This document shows positions 5,135 through 11,652 of a DNA stretch of 11,684 nt, piece after piece. Location: the NCBI GenBank assembly GCA_937873665.1, contig CALMYW010000093.1, positions 1 through 11,684 on the forward strand, given 5' to 3'. The DNA is from an uncultured Sphingorhabdus sp. GTDB taxonomy: Bacteria; Pseudomonadota; Alphaproteobacteria; Sphingomonadales; Sphingomonadaceae. A model generated the notes under the pieces. It was not told the origin of the DNA. It ran no database searches and worked only from the letters and a program-made list of their open reading frames with translations. The translations under genes and the position numbers were made by a program. How positions within the stretch are numbered: the first letter of the stretch is position 1; each line of letters opens with the position of its first letter.

Positions 5135-6403
5135 TCAGGCGGCGAGCCGGAAGCCTTCGTTGATCGACACCACGTTGGATGAAGGCTGCCGACCCAGCAC
5201 AAAATCCGCCCAGTCCTGCATCAGCTGCCGACGCTTCTCGAACAGGTCGCCCCGCCGATACGCCGCCTCGACCCGATTACGGATGCTGTGGGCCAGTGCC
5301 ATCTCGGCCACTTCGTTGGAATGCGTGGTGGTCTCGCTCGCCCAATCGCGGAAGGTCGAGCGAAACCCGTGCGGCACGGCCTTCTGCTGAAGCTCCACGC
5401 GGCGCATGACCGCGGTCAGCGCCATGTCGGACAGCGGCGCCCCATCCGCATCAGGATCACGCGGCCGATTCGGGCTCGGGAACAGGAAATCGCAGAAGGA
5501 CACCTCCTGCTGTGCCCGCACCAGCCTCAAGGCCTGTTCGGACAGCGGCACCCGGTGCTCCCTGCCGCCCTTCATGCGCTCCGCTGGGATCGTCCACACC
5601 GCCTTGTCCAGATCGAACTCGCTCCATGTGGCGTTGCGCACCTCGCCCGACCGCACGCCAGTCAGGATCAGGAACTCCAGCGCCCGAGCCGACGTGTTGT
5701 GCTGCTTGCGCAGCGCCTGCATGAACTCCGGCATGTCGGCATAGGGCAGGGCGGGCTGACGTGTGCGTCGGGCCACCTTGGAAGGCTGTGCTAACAAATG
5801 CTCCAGATGCCCCTTCCAGCGCGCCGGATTGGCCGTGGTGCGGTAGCCCATGGTGATGCCCCAGTCGATGATCGATTCGATGCGCCCGCGCACCCGACTG
5901 GCGGTCTCGTTCTTGGTGGTCCAGATTGGCTCCAGAATGCGCCGCACCATGGCCACGTCAATGTCACGCAGCGCCACCTTGCCGATCACCGGGTTGGCAT
6001 AGGTCTCGATGGTGTTTCGCCACTGCTGGGCGTGCTTGGCATTCCTCCACCCATGCTCATGGGTGGCGATGTAGTGCGTCGCCGCGTCGGCGAACACGAC
6101 GGCCGTCTCCTGCTCCACGATCAGACGCTGGCGTGCCGCCCGTGCGTGCTCCACCGGGTCCATGCCCTGCCGCAGCACTTCTCGCGCGGCACGTGCGGAT
6201 TCACGGGCTTGGGCCAGCGTGACCGATGGGTAAGCGCCCAGCCCCATGTCGCGGCGCCGCCCCTTGATCTGGTAGCGCATGACCCAACTGCGCGAGCCGT
6301 ACTTGGTGACGTTCAGGGCCAGGCCGGTGACGCCACCGACGAAGTGAATACCCCGATTCTTGATGCTGGCGACGGCCAGCGCGCTCAGTTCCTTTGACTT
6401 CAT
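5135..6403 (-). CDS. int: Tyrosine recombinase/integrase (P4-type, with N-terminal arm-binding domain)
   Basis: A 422-aa full-length integrase. The N-terminal ~90 residues (from KELSALAVASIKNRGIH, through RSWVMRYQIKGRRRDMGLG) form the arm-DNA-binding domain (DUF4102 type). A SAM-like core-binding domain follows around 100-190. The catalytic domain has Arg in LTGVRSGEVRNATW, the HGFRSTFRDW box (H-x-x-R) and the Tyr nucleophile in VEAAYRRGDLFEKRR, so all key residues are present and it looks active. AAGGAG precedes the ATG. It would recombine the 20-bp repeats at 40-59 and 11630-11649, the arm domain binding the paired ACCCATC sites. Oddly, it lies about 5 kb from the left end and 5.2 kb from the right, instead of beside the tRNA. 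Four cargo genes follow closely and may share its transcript. Confidence 0.97.
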   Translation of the reverse strand: MKSKELSALAVASIKNRGIHFVGGVTGLALNVTKYGSRSWVMRYQIKGRRRDMGLGAYPSVTLAQARESARAAREVLRQGMDPVEHARAARQRLIVEQETAVVFADAATHYIATHEHGWRNAKHAQQWRNTIETYANPVIGKVALRDIDVAMVRRILEPIWTTKNETASRVRGRIESIIDWGITMGYRTTANPARWKGHLEHLLAQPSKVARRTRQPALPYADMPEFMQALRKQHNTSARALEFLILTGVRSGEVRNATWSEFDLDKAVWTIPAERMKGGREHRVPLSEQALRLVRAQQEVSFCDFLFPSPNRPRDPDADGAPLSDMALTAVMRRVELQQKAVPHGFRSTFRDWASETTTHSNEVAEMALAHSIRNRVEAAYRRGDLFEKRRQLMQDWADFVLGRQPSSNVVSINEGFRLAA

Positions 6404-6756
6404 TTCTGCTCCTTTTCTGCGACTTCATCGGCGCGGGCGAGATGGTTAGCCGAATCAAAGAAAATTGCCAACGCGAGCATCAAACCTCTGGAAACCCGCG
6501 CCAAATAAGGCGCTGTCTTCCTCCCCCCCTACTTTGCTCGATTGTTTGCTACAAACCGGATAGCAATGGGTTGTAACCCATTGATTTTCATCAGGATTTT
6601 CAGCGTGTGATTTGGCGACGCGCAGACCGTCCCGCGTGCGAAGGGGGACAAGCAAGGCGCGAGTTTTCTTGCCGGACATGGCCTTTCGGCCAGGGCAATG
6701 GGTAGAAAAATGGGGCGCGGACGCGCCGCGCGCACATCAGTCTGGAGGCGGTGGTG
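6404..6756. other. Gene-free stretch upstream of the integrase
   Basis: This interval of about 350 bp lies between the integrase start and the end of the ung-like gene. Short overlapping readings on the minus strand (6455-6735) have no ribosome site and no recognisable protein features, and I do not call them. It presumably holds the integrase promoter: a TTGGCA-like -35 at 6466-6471 exists, but the matching -10 is poor. The perfect palindrome at 6564-6583 is the main structured feature. Confidence 0.5.
6564..6583. promoter_or_regulatory. Palindrome CAATGGGTT-GT-AACCCATTG upstream of the integrase
   Basis: Two perfect 9-bp arms separated by 2 bp, about 160 bp upstream of the integrase ATG. 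It is a plausible dimeric-regulator operator. Each arm contains ACCCAT, the core of the putative integrase arm sites (ACCCATC), so integrase binding and autoregulation is one possibility; an unrelated repressor is another. Confidence 0.45.
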
Positions 6757-7416
6757 TTACCGCATCACTAAGGCTTTGCCAGGGCCCGTTTTCCAGAAGC
6801 TGGCGAAGCTGTGCGGCCCCGGCTCGGTGGCGACCGGGTGGTAAGCCCAACGGAACCATGGCGGAGGGTTCTGCCAGTCGATGCCAAGGGCGCTGGCGGA
6901 GGCATCTCGGGCTTTGGTGCCCCATGCCACGACGACCACCCGCGGATTTGCCTCGTGGGCTTGATTGATGATCGTCTTGAAGAATTCTCGCCAGTGCCGC
7001 AGGTGCTTGCCGGCAGCCTTGCGGTCGCCGGTGGCGGGAACTGTCAACGCCGCATTCAGCAGCAGCAAACCCTTGTTGTCTGCCCAGTCCGCCAAGTCGT
7101 TCTTGCCTTGACCCTTGGGGTAGACGTGCGCCTTGATCCTTTGCAGTGACAGTGGTGTTTCGTGACCAGACACCGCGAAAGCGACCCCGGTCGCAAGCGG
7201 CTGACCGTCCGCCGAACGGCTGAAATAGGGATCCTGCCCGACGATCACAGTCTTGACCTGCGACGGACTCACCAACTCCAGGGCCCGAAAAATCTTTGCT
7301 GCGTCCGGAAACACCTGAGCGTCGTTGATGTCGCTCGGCAAGTCTTGCTGATCGAACGCCCACCCCTTGGCCCGTGCGGCCGACGACAGTTTCCAGAGTT
7401 TTTCCCTCGAAAGCAT
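6757..7416 (-). CDS. ung: Family-1 uracil-DNA glycosylase homologue
   Basis: A 219-aa protein close to the usual length of Ung (229 in E. coli). Visible motifs: VIVGQDPYF (58-65) with the catalytic Asp62 in the water-activating motif; GVAFAV with the uracil-stacking Phe80; GLLLLNAALTV (117-126) with the uracil-binding Asn121; WGTKA (166-170); and a C-terminal YHPV (192-195) in place of the usual HPSPLS, keeping the His but not the following Ser-Pro-Leu. In canonical Ung the first motif ends YHG; here it is YFS. The enzyme probably removes uracil or a related base from DNA, though the altered leucine-loop region suggests changed specificity. The start at 7416 is set by AGGAGG. It is divergent from an XRE-type regulator gene, and a chromosomal ung would normally exist as well. 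Confidence 0.9.
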   Translation of the reverse strand: MLSREKLWKLSSAARAKGWAFDQQDLPSDINDAQVFPDAAKIFRALELVSPSQVKTVIVGQDPYFSRSADGQPLATGVAFAVSGHETPLSLQRIKAHVYPKGQGKNDLADWADNKGLLLLNAALTVPATGDRKAAGKHLRHWREFFKTIINQAHEANPRVVVVAWGTKARDASASALGIDWQNPPPWFRWAYHPVATEPGPHSFASFWKTGPGKALVMR

Positions 7417-7510
7417 GTGATCCTCCTGTACGCGCAGCACAGCGCCGCAGGGAAATTTGTATCACATATGCGGGTGCGTAAATTCGGGTGGCCACAGACA
7501 GTCCCGGTCG
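7417..7510. promoter_or_regulatory. Divergent promoter region between ung-like gene and XRE regulator
   Basis: Ninety-four bases separate the two divergent starts. Leftward, TTTACG and TACAAA lie about 15 bp apart and could serve as weak promoter boxes for the ung-like gene. CGGGTG occurs twice about 16 bp apart (near 7472 and 7488), a spacing that would suit binding of a small XRE dimer. The layout suggests the regulator controls both genes. Confidence 0.35.
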
Positions 7511-7750
7511 ATGATTCGGGACAAGGCGCTGATTACTGCGTTCGCCGACGAGCTTCGCTCGCGGCGCGTAGGGTTGGGTGTCTCGCAAGAGGAGTTGGCC
7601 CATAGGGCGGGGCTGAACCGCACCTATGTGGCCAAGCTTGAACTCGCGACCAATCAACCGACGTTGACGGCGCTTCATTTGCTTGCGCAGGCGCTAGACG
7701 TGCCGCTCAACGACCTAATGGCCGCCGTGCTGGCGCGCAGGGCGCGGTAG
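7511..7750 (+). CDS. XRE-family helix-turn-helix transcriptional regulator
   Basis: A 79-aa protein that is almost entirely one Cro/C1-type HTH domain: LRSRRVGLGVSQEELAHRAGLNRTYVAKLELATNQPTLTALHLLAQALDVPLNDLM, with the HTH at SQEELAHRAGLNRTYVAKLE. Its size resembles controller (C) proteins of restriction-modification systems. It is the only clearly rightward gene of the element and is divergent from the ung-like gene. The ATG at 7511 is chosen because the HTH follows directly; an upstream reading from 7457 adds 18 residues with no conservation-like features, and neither start has a strong ribosome site. Its last 36 bp overlap, tail to tail, the end of the 266-aa gene on the other strand. Confidence 0.9.
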   Translation: MIRDKALITAFADELRSRRVGLGVSQEELAHRAGLNRTYVAKLELATNQPTLTALHLLAQALDVPLNDLMAAVLARRAR

Positions 7751-8515
7751 CTGATGCCCCCTGCCGCTGCCTGAGGCAGGTAGCTTGAGAATGCCATTCG
7801 CCTCATTCAGATGCCCCAAACTGACCAGGTCATCAATCGTGTCGCCGAACGCTGCAAACGGGAGGCCGGCACATATGCGTAAGTTGACCAAGTGGATCAG
7901 CGCGCATGTAGCATCGTGACGGTGAAACCCATTTGCCCATTGGGACGCTGTTTTTGCCTGCGACGCCAGAACCCTGAGCACTTCTGCTTGCACGGGCGTC
8001 AATGCGTCGGTCACCTTCAGCAGTCCACGCCGGTGGATGGTGCCGTTGTCGAGTTTAGTCACCGCATCGATCAGCCGACGCTGCTCCTCGCTGCAGCGAA
8101 GTTCGTACGGATATTTAAAGACGTAAGGCAGCATTTTCTGATGGTGCTCGTGCCGCTCCGCGATGGTGGTGACACGGCTATCCCATGAGTAAACGCAGGG
8201 CAATCCGATCATGGGGCCGTCCGGGTGGACAACCAGGGCACCGCGGCTTGGGCGGTTTTCGCAGCCATCATCGTCGTCCAGGATTTTTAGCGTTTCTGTG
8301 ACTTGGCGCGCCACGTCAGGGTGATCAGCTGGGTTGTCTAGGTCTAGCAGTCGGGCGAACTCGACCGAAGTAACAACTTGGCGTCGAGCGGCGAGGTAAT
8401 GCAAGAGATCGGCGGCACGTTCGGTGAAGTCGTCAGCACGCTGGCTGTTGCCGCTGGCGACGTAACGCAGGAGGTCGGCAGCACGCCGAGTGATTGACAG
8501 TGATTTGAGTTTCAT
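7715..8515 (-). CDS. Unknown 266-aa protein with tandem N-terminal motif
   Basis: I do not recognise a family. The N-terminus holds an internal duplication: RAADLLRYVA (11-20) and RAADLLHYLA (33-42), offset by 22 residues. It is followed by an acidic region (LKILDDDDGCEN) and a middle part GLPCVYSWDSRVTTIAERHEHHQKMLPYVFKYPYELR, then a helical C-terminal half (LTPVQAEVLRVLASQAKTASQWANG). The latter resembles a winged-helix or RepA-accessory segment but is not diagnostic. The ATG at 8515 has only a weak GAAAGAAA site, but the longer reading from 8617 adds residues of unlike composition. It follows the RepA-like gene by 142 bp on the same strand and may belong to the replication module. Its end overlaps the XRE gene convergently. 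Confidence 0.65.
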   Translation of the reverse strand: MKLKSLSITRRAADLLRYVASGNSQRADDFTERAADLLHYLAARRQVVTSVEFARLLDLDNPADHPDVARQVTETLKILDDDDGCENRPSRGALVVHPDGPMIGLPCVYSWDSRVTTIAERHEHHQKMLPYVFKYPYELRCSEEQRRLIDAVTKLDNGTIHRRGLLKVTDALTPVQAEVLRVLASQAKTASQWANGFHRHDATCALIHLVNLRICAGLPFAAFGDTIDDLVSLGHLNEANGILKLPASGSGRGHQLPRPARQHGGH

Positions 8516-8657
8516 GAATTTCTTTCGGAAAGTAGGGCGCCGCGCTCGGCTGCGCCACAGACATGAGGGGATCAATTTGTGAGGCAACGCACAGCCGAGC
8601 TGGCCTAGCGCGCTCATCCGCGCCGGGCAGTTCCGGAGGTCAATTGCCCAGTGGGTG

Positions 8658-9878
8658 CTATTGCGGCAGGTTGAAGAGCCCGCCGCTGTGCACCAGATAG
8701 CCGTACCTCACCAAGGCATCCAGCGCTTCACGGACGCGCGTGGAACCATGCTTTGGGTCGCGGACTTTGACCTTGTCGACGCACGCCGCAATGGCCTCGT
8801 TGAGCGGGAGGCCGTCGTCCTCGGCTGCGCAATGCGTTTCCTGCAATTTGCGGGTGATCAACTGAGCCTTAACTGCGGCAAGGACCGCAGTCTGGTTCTC
8901 TGTCAGATTGCGCGGGGCGACTGGTGCAGGCTCAGACGCGTCGGGCATGTCAAGGTGCTGCACGACCATCGAGCGCACCCATTCACCGTCAGCGCTGGAC
9001 GTGAAGACAGGGAGCAAGTCGAATCGCCCGCTAATGCCAGTCGGTCCATCCTTGGACTTGACGGCCTTCCATGTTCCACGGCTGCTGTTCATGCTGACGG
9101 AGATGGAGGTGTCCACGTCGTTTCTGAGTGTCGATGCTCCCCTTTCGTGGTCGCTCCTATGCCCAGCGTGGTGCACGATTAGGACGGTAGCGCCACTCAT
9201 TTCAGCGAGCCTGTAGGCCAGCTGGAGCATTCGCGACATGTGCGGGTTCGAGCTTTCGTCCAGCACACCGCGTATCGAGGCTGACAGCGTATCAATGATG
9301 ATTAGCGCAGCGTCGCAAGCGATTGCGGTTGCAGCGAGGTCGTTGATATCGTCCTCGGATGCCAAGCTGACGCCATCAAACAGCCAATGCAGTCGGTTGC
9401 CGAAGTTGATGCCAAAGTGCCGTTCGGTCGCCAGTGTCCGCTGCCGCATGCCCGGCCCGCCCTCAAGGCAGCTGTACACCACGCCGCCTTGGTTGACGGC
9501 ATGCCCGGCCCATGGCTCGCCTGTACATACTGACTTTGCCAAATCCAAGCACACAGTGCTTTTGCCGGAGCCGCTTGCCCCATATACGATGACAACTCCC
9601 GCCTTAGGTATCAAGTCGGCAACCAACCACTCCAGTTGAGGAAGCGTGTGGAACTGGTTGGTTGTATAGGTGCGACGCCGTTTGGCGTGCGGCGGAACTG
9701 GCAGGTTCCTTCTGCCGATTTGTTTTGGGTTGAGCTGTCTTACGACAGGATCGATGCCAGAGGTACCGACAGCATTTAGGTGGTCTGACGGCCCTTGATC
9801 GATTGATGCGCTAAGCAGTTGTGGCTGCTCATCGTACTCACTGGCAAGGGAAGGTGTGTTGTGCAGGTCGTGGCTCAT
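8658..9878 (-). CDS. repA: RepA-like AAA_25 ATPase/helicase
   Basis: A 406-aa RecA-fold ATPase of the RepA/RSF1010 hexameric-helicase type. Walker A is GASGSGKST (100-108), Walker B is ALIIIDT (191-197, Asp196), and VLIVHHAGH (232-240) is the typical third motif, followed by RGASTLRNDVDTSISV. The N-terminal ~85 residues are probably disordered. The C-terminal part (325-406, ending RVREALDALVRYGYLVHSGG) looks like a winged helix. Its likely role is replication of the excised element, or unwinding at its origin. The start at 9878 overlaps the alpA stop by 4 bp and has a GGGAGG site; the pair is an operon. No primase gene is visible, which a P4-like replicon would have, so host primase may be used, if the element replicates at all. 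Confidence 0.9.
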   Translation of the reverse strand: MSHDLHNTPSLASEYDEQPQLLSASIDQGPSDHLNAVGTSGIDPVVRQLNPKQIGRRNLPVPPHAKRRRTYTTNQFHTLPQLEWLVADLIPKAGVVIVYGASGSGKSTVCLDLAKSVCTGEPWAGHAVNQGGVVYSCLEGGPGMRQRTLATERHFGINFGNRLHWLFDGVSLASEDDINDLAATAIACDAALIIIDTLSASIRGVLDESSNPHMSRMLQLAYRLAEMSGATVLIVHHAGHRSDHERGASTLRNDVDTSISVSMNSSRGTWKAVKSKDGPTGISGRFDLLPVFTSSADGEWVRSMVVQHLDMPDASEPAPVAPRNLTENQTAVLAAVKAQLITRKLQETHCAAEDDGLPLNEAIAACVDKVKVRDPKHGSTRVREALDALVRYGYLVHSGGLFNLPQ

Positions 9879-10069
9879 TGTCCGGCCTCCCGATCTGCCA
9901 ACCATTGATCTACGTCCGCACGCTTCCATACGGTAATGCGTGTCGATAGTTTGATCGGGGCAACGAACGTACCGTCTTTAGCCTTACGCCAAATGCTTGA
10001 CGGTGAGAGTCCAACAATATGTTGTAGCTCTTTAATGCGCACGTGGCGCGATTTGTGAGTAGATTTCAT
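9875..10069 (-). CDS. alpA: AlpA-family transcriptional regulator
   Basis: A 64-aa protein: RIKELQHIVGLSPSSIWRKAKDGTFVAPIKLSTRITVWKRADVDQWLADREAG fits the AlpA/excisionase-like winged HTH family (IVGLSPSSIWR is the HTH, and WKRADVDQWL is the usual C-terminal box). In CP4-57 and P4-like elements, AlpA-type proteins activate integrase or excision genes and switch the element between states. The ATG at 10069 follows an AGGA site; the longer reading from 10138 would add an unlike leader. It is translationally coupled to the RepA-like gene and is preceded by an inverted repeat at 10077-10099. Confidence 0.87.
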   Translation of the reverse strand: MKSTHKSRHVRIKELQHIVGLSPSSIWRKAKDGTFVAPIKLSTRITVWKRADVDQWLADREAGQ

Positions 10070-10076
10070 TGCAATC

Positions 10077-10099
10077 CTGTGTAGTAAAGTTGAACACAG
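10077..10099. promoter_or_regulatory. Inverted repeat CTGTGT-N11-ACACAG before alpA
   Basis: Perfect 6-bp arms (10077-10082 and 10094-10099) are spaced 11 bp, giving an operator-like 23-bp site that begins 8 bp upstream of the alpA ATG. It is the only structured element in the 86-bp gap after the preceding gene. A repressor or AlpA itself may bind here; a chance occurrence is possible. Confidence 0.35.
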
Positions 10100-10155
10100 A
10101 GCAATGATGCGGATTTGGCGCTTAGGAATCCAAGACAAAAAGACGGCAGATCATT

Positions 10156-10815
10156 TTATTTTTGTCCGTGACTCTGCTTCTTCTGTGTTCGGTGATAAGC
10201 CTTTGGTGCGGCGTCTGAACTCACTCGCATCGATCGGGGCTGATAAAGCTTCCACACCTCTGTCGCAATGTCTATACGCGTCTCAACGCTGGCCCTGGGT
10301 AGATGTGGAGCAAGCTTCTCGATCCACCTACTCAGTAGGTCATCCCTTTGCTGCTGGCGTGGTCGCCCTCTGCGGGGCCCATTGCGCTCCAGTTCATCCT
10401 CGCCTCTGACAGCGAGCATCGATAACATCGCAAGGTGCTCATCGAGTCGCGTGATGAAGGCGTTCCACTTCACGGCGCCCGCAGTAGGATCGCCCGCATC
10501 CGAGTGCGTGGCATAGCTGGCTGAAAGAGAACGTGACACCACATCTAGGCCCTTTGCTAAGGGGAGAGCCTCGCGCAGGGCGTCGGCGTGTCGGGATATT
10601 TTCCGGAACCGACTCCGAACTACAACCACAGATTCTGTTTTACTGATGTAATTTATAATTGATCTATTCCAGACGGTCATGATCTGGCGATCTAACCAAT
10701 CACATAATTCCTGTGCTTCGATTTCTGCAACACCTTCGTCGATGAGTATGTCGATTGCCCGGCGATCATGTTCGCTAAGCCCGGACTCGTGCTCATCGTA
10801 ATCAGGATAGTCCAT
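10156..10815 (-). CDS. Unknown 219-aa protein with AT-hook-like segment
   Basis: I do not recognise a family. The N-terminus is acidic (MDYPDYDEHESGLSEHD), the middle is mostly helical, and a basic segment GPRRGRPRQQQ around residues 146-156 resembles an AT-hook; the tail is basic (YHRTQKKQSHGQK). Proteins with such an RGRP segment are common in the early regions of phages and satellites, so DNA binding is likely. The ATG at 10815 was chosen over a GTG four codons upstream (10827), which lacks any ribosome site. It starts 14 bp after the upstream gene's stop, in one leftward operon. Parts of the gene (around 10610-10680) are clearly more AT-rich than the flanks. Confidence 0.65.
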   Translation of the reverse strand: MDYPDYDEHESGLSEHDRRAIDILIDEGVAEIEAQELCDWLDRQIMTVWNRSIINYISKTESVVVVRSRFRKISRHADALREALPLAKGLDVVSRSLSASYATHSDAGDPTAGAVKWNAFITRLDEHLAMLSMLAVRGEDELERNGPRRGRPRQQQRDDLLSRWIEKLAPHLPRASVETRIDIATEVWKLYQPRSMRVSSDAAPKAYHRTQKKQSHGQK

Positions 10816-10829
10816 AGGGTTTTCCACGA

Positions 10830-11186
10830 TTATCGTGTTTGATAATAATCATAAAGCGCCTTCAACTCCGTGGCGTAAATAATTACTTCATCATTATTCT
10901 TCGATTTTCGAATTCCTTTGAGTTTGGCGAGAGATTTGAAGTAACCTAATCCGGGTATACGATGCTCTCCGGCGTTAGCTTTCTTGACTACTGCAGAAGT
11001 CCTGAACGGACGATTGTGCTCGTGGTCTTCTGCATCCAAATTCTCGAAGATGCGCGCGAGAGGATGCGCTGACCAATTGCCGTCAAAATCTGGCAATCCA
11101 AGCATGCTGGTTAGCTCACTGTAAGTCGTGCACCGTTGTTGCTTGGCGAGATTCTCAAGGTAAGTCGGAAGTTCAGTGAGTTGCAT
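10830..11186 (-). CDS. Unknown 118-aa protein, first gene of the leftward control/replication block
   Basis: The sequence runs MQLTELPTYLENLAKQ, a TYSELTSMLGL segment that looks like the first helix pair of a winged-helix fold, an LARIFENLD segment, then RPFRTSAVV and IPGLGYFKSLAKLKG. The overall pattern (a Y-x-E-L start, then rPf.saVV, then PG.Gyf..La) recurs in small hypothetical proteins of phages and islands, but I cannot name it. The start at 11186 has a GGAG site 7 bases upstream; a longer reading from 11282 adds 32 residues without support. It is followed after 14 bp by the 219-aa gene. Its promoter should lie within 11187-11629. Confidence 0.62.
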   Translation of the reverse strand: MQLTELPTYLENLAKQQRCTTYSELTSMLGLPDFDGNWSAHPLARIFENLDAEDHEHNRPFRTSAVVKKANAGEHRIPGLGYFKSLAKLKGIRKSKNNDEVIIYATELKALYDYYQTR

Positions 11187-11629
11187 TGATAGTTCTCCAG
11201 AAGTCCGAGCGGGAGGATGTGCCCAATGACCAATCGACCCGTCGCCGACCTCATCATTGTGATGGCGATGACCTGGCCGCACCGCGGGTGGACGCGCACC
11301 TCGACGCCCCTTGTCGCACGATCAAACAATCACGCTGCAGAAGGGCGGTGAGCATGTGATCGTCGAGGCCACTGATAGTGACTCGGATCGGCTCCAATGA
11401 TGCATTCTGAAGTTTATTGACGCGGCGGAGCGAATCTCCTGATTCGCCTGACCCTCACGTACGCACAAGCCAGTCCGGGGCGTAGTGCAACCCATCAGGG
11501 CACCCATCGCTGCGGCTGGCACAGGGTGAGGCGCTATGGGAGAGAGCAGGACTACACAGTTGGGCGCCTTCATGATTTGGTAATAGCCCGTGACTCCCTG
11601 TGACATCGACTGAGGTGCATTCTGAGTGG
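11187..11629. other. Right-end region without a convincing gene
   Basis: About 440 bp between the first leftward gene and attR. It should hold the promoter of the leftward block and the right arm of the attachment site. Structures seen: the arm-like repeat pair at 11490-11509; a small hairpin GCGAATC-TCCT-GATTCGC at 11430-11447; and a 10-bp direct repeat tgcattctga at 11401-11410 and 11616-11625, the second copy ending 4 bp before the core. Minus-strand readings here lack ribosome sites; one frame reads protein-like across a TGA (11637 to 11254) and may be a gene remnant. Confidence 0.5.
11490..11509 (+). repeat. Putative integrase arm-type site pair (right end)
   Basis: ACCCATCA-gggc-ACCCATCG matches the pair at 99-118 in all positions but the 4-bp spacer, with the same 12-bp period and orientation. 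It ends about 120 bp before the core repeat. In the excised circle, this pair and the left pair would flank the core as the two arms of attP. Confidence 0.65.
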
Positions 11630-11649
11630 CCGTCCACTCCGCCAATCGA
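11630..11649 (+). repeat. attR core (20-bp direct repeat, copy 2)
   Basis: Exact copy of 40-59. The bases upstream (gcattctgagtgg) do not form a tRNA, so this is only the 3' tip of tRNA-Asp displaced by insertion of the element. The interrupted chromosome resumes directly after it. Confidence 0.9.
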
Positions 11650-11652
11650 TGC

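Larger units (their letters stand above)
40..11649. mobile_element. Integrated satellite-like genomic element in tRNA-Asp
   Basis: An exact 20-bp direct repeat bounds this interval, the left copy being the 3' end of tRNA-Asp. Inside are a tyrosine integrase, an AlpA-type regulator, a RepA-like ATPase and many accessory genes, nearly all leftward. A second repeat pair (ACCCATCA-N4-ACCCATCG) sits just inside both ends, as expected for integrase arm sites. No capsid, portal, terminase, relaxase or type IV secretion gene is visible, so the element resembles a phage satellite or a mobilisable island more than a complete prophage or ICE. The integrase is internal, about 5 kb from the left end, which is unusual for tRNA-targeting elements and could mean that cargo accreted between the end and the integrase. 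Two nested elements are an alternative, but no third copy of the repeat was found. Confidence 0.85.

Noticed and set aside
5798..6397. Rightward open frame of 199 codons
   Set aside because: Antisense of the integrase N-terminal half, with no recognisable domain.
6455..6735. Two overlapping leftward open frames (74 and 68 codons) before the integrase
   Set aside because: They compete for the same DNA, lack ribosome sites and contain the palindrome; more likely regulatory DNA.
6737..7678. Leftward open frame of 313 codons
   Set aside because: Covers the ung-like gene in another frame and the XRE gene antisense; both are clearly coding in their own frames.
8544..8600. 9-bp inverted repeat GCTCGGCTG/CAGCCGAGC separated by 39 bp
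   Set aside because: Too widely spaced and GC-rich to claim as an operator, terminator or origin without further support.
11226..11351. Rightward 41-codon frame after a GGGAGG-like site
   Set aside because: No recognisable features, against the direction of the block and likely chance; coding status cannot be shown.
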